Positions 15,800-16,235 of a stretch of DNA of 16,235 nt are shown here, piece after piece. Made by a program: the position numbers and the translations under genes. The stretch lies in NCBI GenBank assembly GCA_029262915.1, contig JAJCYN010000196.1, positions 1-16,235 on the forward strand, in the 5' to 3' direction. The stretch comes from Flavobacteriales bacterium. Its GTDB lineage: Bacteria; Bacteroidota; Bacteroidia; Flavobacteriales_E; Vicingaceae. Under the pieces are notes generated by a model. The model was not told the DNA's origin. It searched no databases and saw only the letters and a list, made by a program, of their open reading frames with translations. How positions within the stretch are numbered: the first letter of the stretch is position 1; every line of letters starts with the position of its first letter.

Positions 15800-16235
15800 A
15801 TGCTAGCTCGCTTTTACATATTGTTTTTTGTTTTAGGTGGCTCACTTGCAGTATTTGCTCAACAACAAAACCTACCTTTAAATAGAGAGTTTGGATTGGT
15901 CAATCAAAAAGTATTTAATGGATTTAGTAATACGATTCACACTTCTTTCCGCCCTATTAATAAATCATTAATTAGATTGGACACAATCTCGGGGTTATCA
16001 GAATCGGCACAAATGTATTACCTCAATAATATTTCCAAATCAGAAAAAAAACCACGCAATTTTTTTGGTTGGATGTGGCAATCTTTTGCCTATGAGAATT
16101 TTTTAGTTGTGGATACTAGCAATTTTTACTTAACGGTTGACCCTCTTTTTAATATTGAAGTGGGAAAAGATGCTGAAGATGATTCTGGTGATCTATTTTC
16201 TAAAAATACTAGAGGGGTTATTGTTAGGTCTAATG
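15800..16235 (+). CDS. Exported protein, possibly an outer-membrane protein (3' truncated)
   Basis: The frame opens with ATG directly after the ORF6N stop and stays open to the window edge (145 codons visible). Residues 1-21 form a signal peptide, MLARFYILFFVLGGSLAVFAQ, so the protein is exported. The rest reads QQQNLPLNREFGLVNQKVF at 22-40, then alternating short strands and basic stretches, WMWQSFAYENFLVV, and YLTVDPLFNIEVGKD followed by an acidic loop and NTRGVIVRSN. The DPLFN...GKD...RGxxVR pattern reminds me of large Bacteroidota outer-membrane proteins annotated as RemB-like or capsule-assembly (Wzi-like) barrels, but that is recollection of a pattern, not an alignment. Function should be left open. 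The zero spacing implies cotranscription with the two upstream genes. Confidence 0.8.
   Translation, partial: MLARFYILFFVLGGSLAVFAQQQNLPLNREFGLVNQKVFNGFSNTIHTSFRPINKSLIRLDTISGLSESAQMYYLNNISKSEKKPRNFFGWMWQSFAYENFLVVDTSNFYLTVDPLFNIEVGKDAEDDSGDLFSKNTRGVIVRSN

Overview
This AT-rich window comes from a member of the Bacteroidota, most likely a marine or free-living flavobacterium-like organism. Two genes encode large secreted proteins ending in the 'gliding motility-associated' type B sorting domain of the type IX secretion system (T9SS), which is confined to this phylum. Other pointers are a LEA-type-2 lipoprotein, an ORF6N-domain gene, signal peptides ending in ...Q, and a promoter-like TTG-N20-TACATTTA element. 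No rRNA, tRNA, CRISPR array or insertion sequence was seen. The coding fraction is very high and no gene-free gap exceeds about 210 bases.

Layout. (1) Bases 2-1138, plus strand: 3' three quarters of gpmI (cofactor-independent phosphoglycerate mutase). (2) 1131-4241, minus: a 1036-residue T9SS cargo with a choice-of-anchor-L-like head, a Calx-beta-like domain, six cysteine-paired Ig-like repeats, a PKD domain and a type B sorting domain; it overlaps the end of gpmI by 8 bp. (3) 4415-6276, plus: an M20 metallodipeptidase followed after 14 bp by a LEA14-like lipoprotein. (4) 6278-12935, minus: a two-gene unit, a small secreted protein of unknown function whose end overlaps by 17 nt the TTG start of a 2082-residue adhesin. 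(5) 13142 to the end, plus: a DUF255/SSP411 thioredoxin-like protein carrying a lipoprotein signal (also TTG start), an ORF6N-domain protein and the start of an exported protein, joined head to tail with 0-bp spacing.

How they fit together. gpmI and the dipeptidase are metabolic. The two T9SS cargos are the accessory part: both should cross the inner membrane by Sec, cross the outer membrane by T9SS, and be displayed at the surface as repeat-built, disulfide-rich adhesins. The larger contains six SprB-type repeats and may serve in adhesion or gliding. No T9SS machinery and no PorP/SprF partner is in the window.

The most unusual observations are: two Ig-like domains at the head of the giant adhesin, each apparently split at the same strand by a different inserted domain; a 312-bp internal tandem duplication; a small cysteine-containing protein translationally overlapped with the adhesin; and an ORF6N gene bounded by a 7-bp direct repeat, whose removal would restore a plausible overlapping junction of its neighbours.
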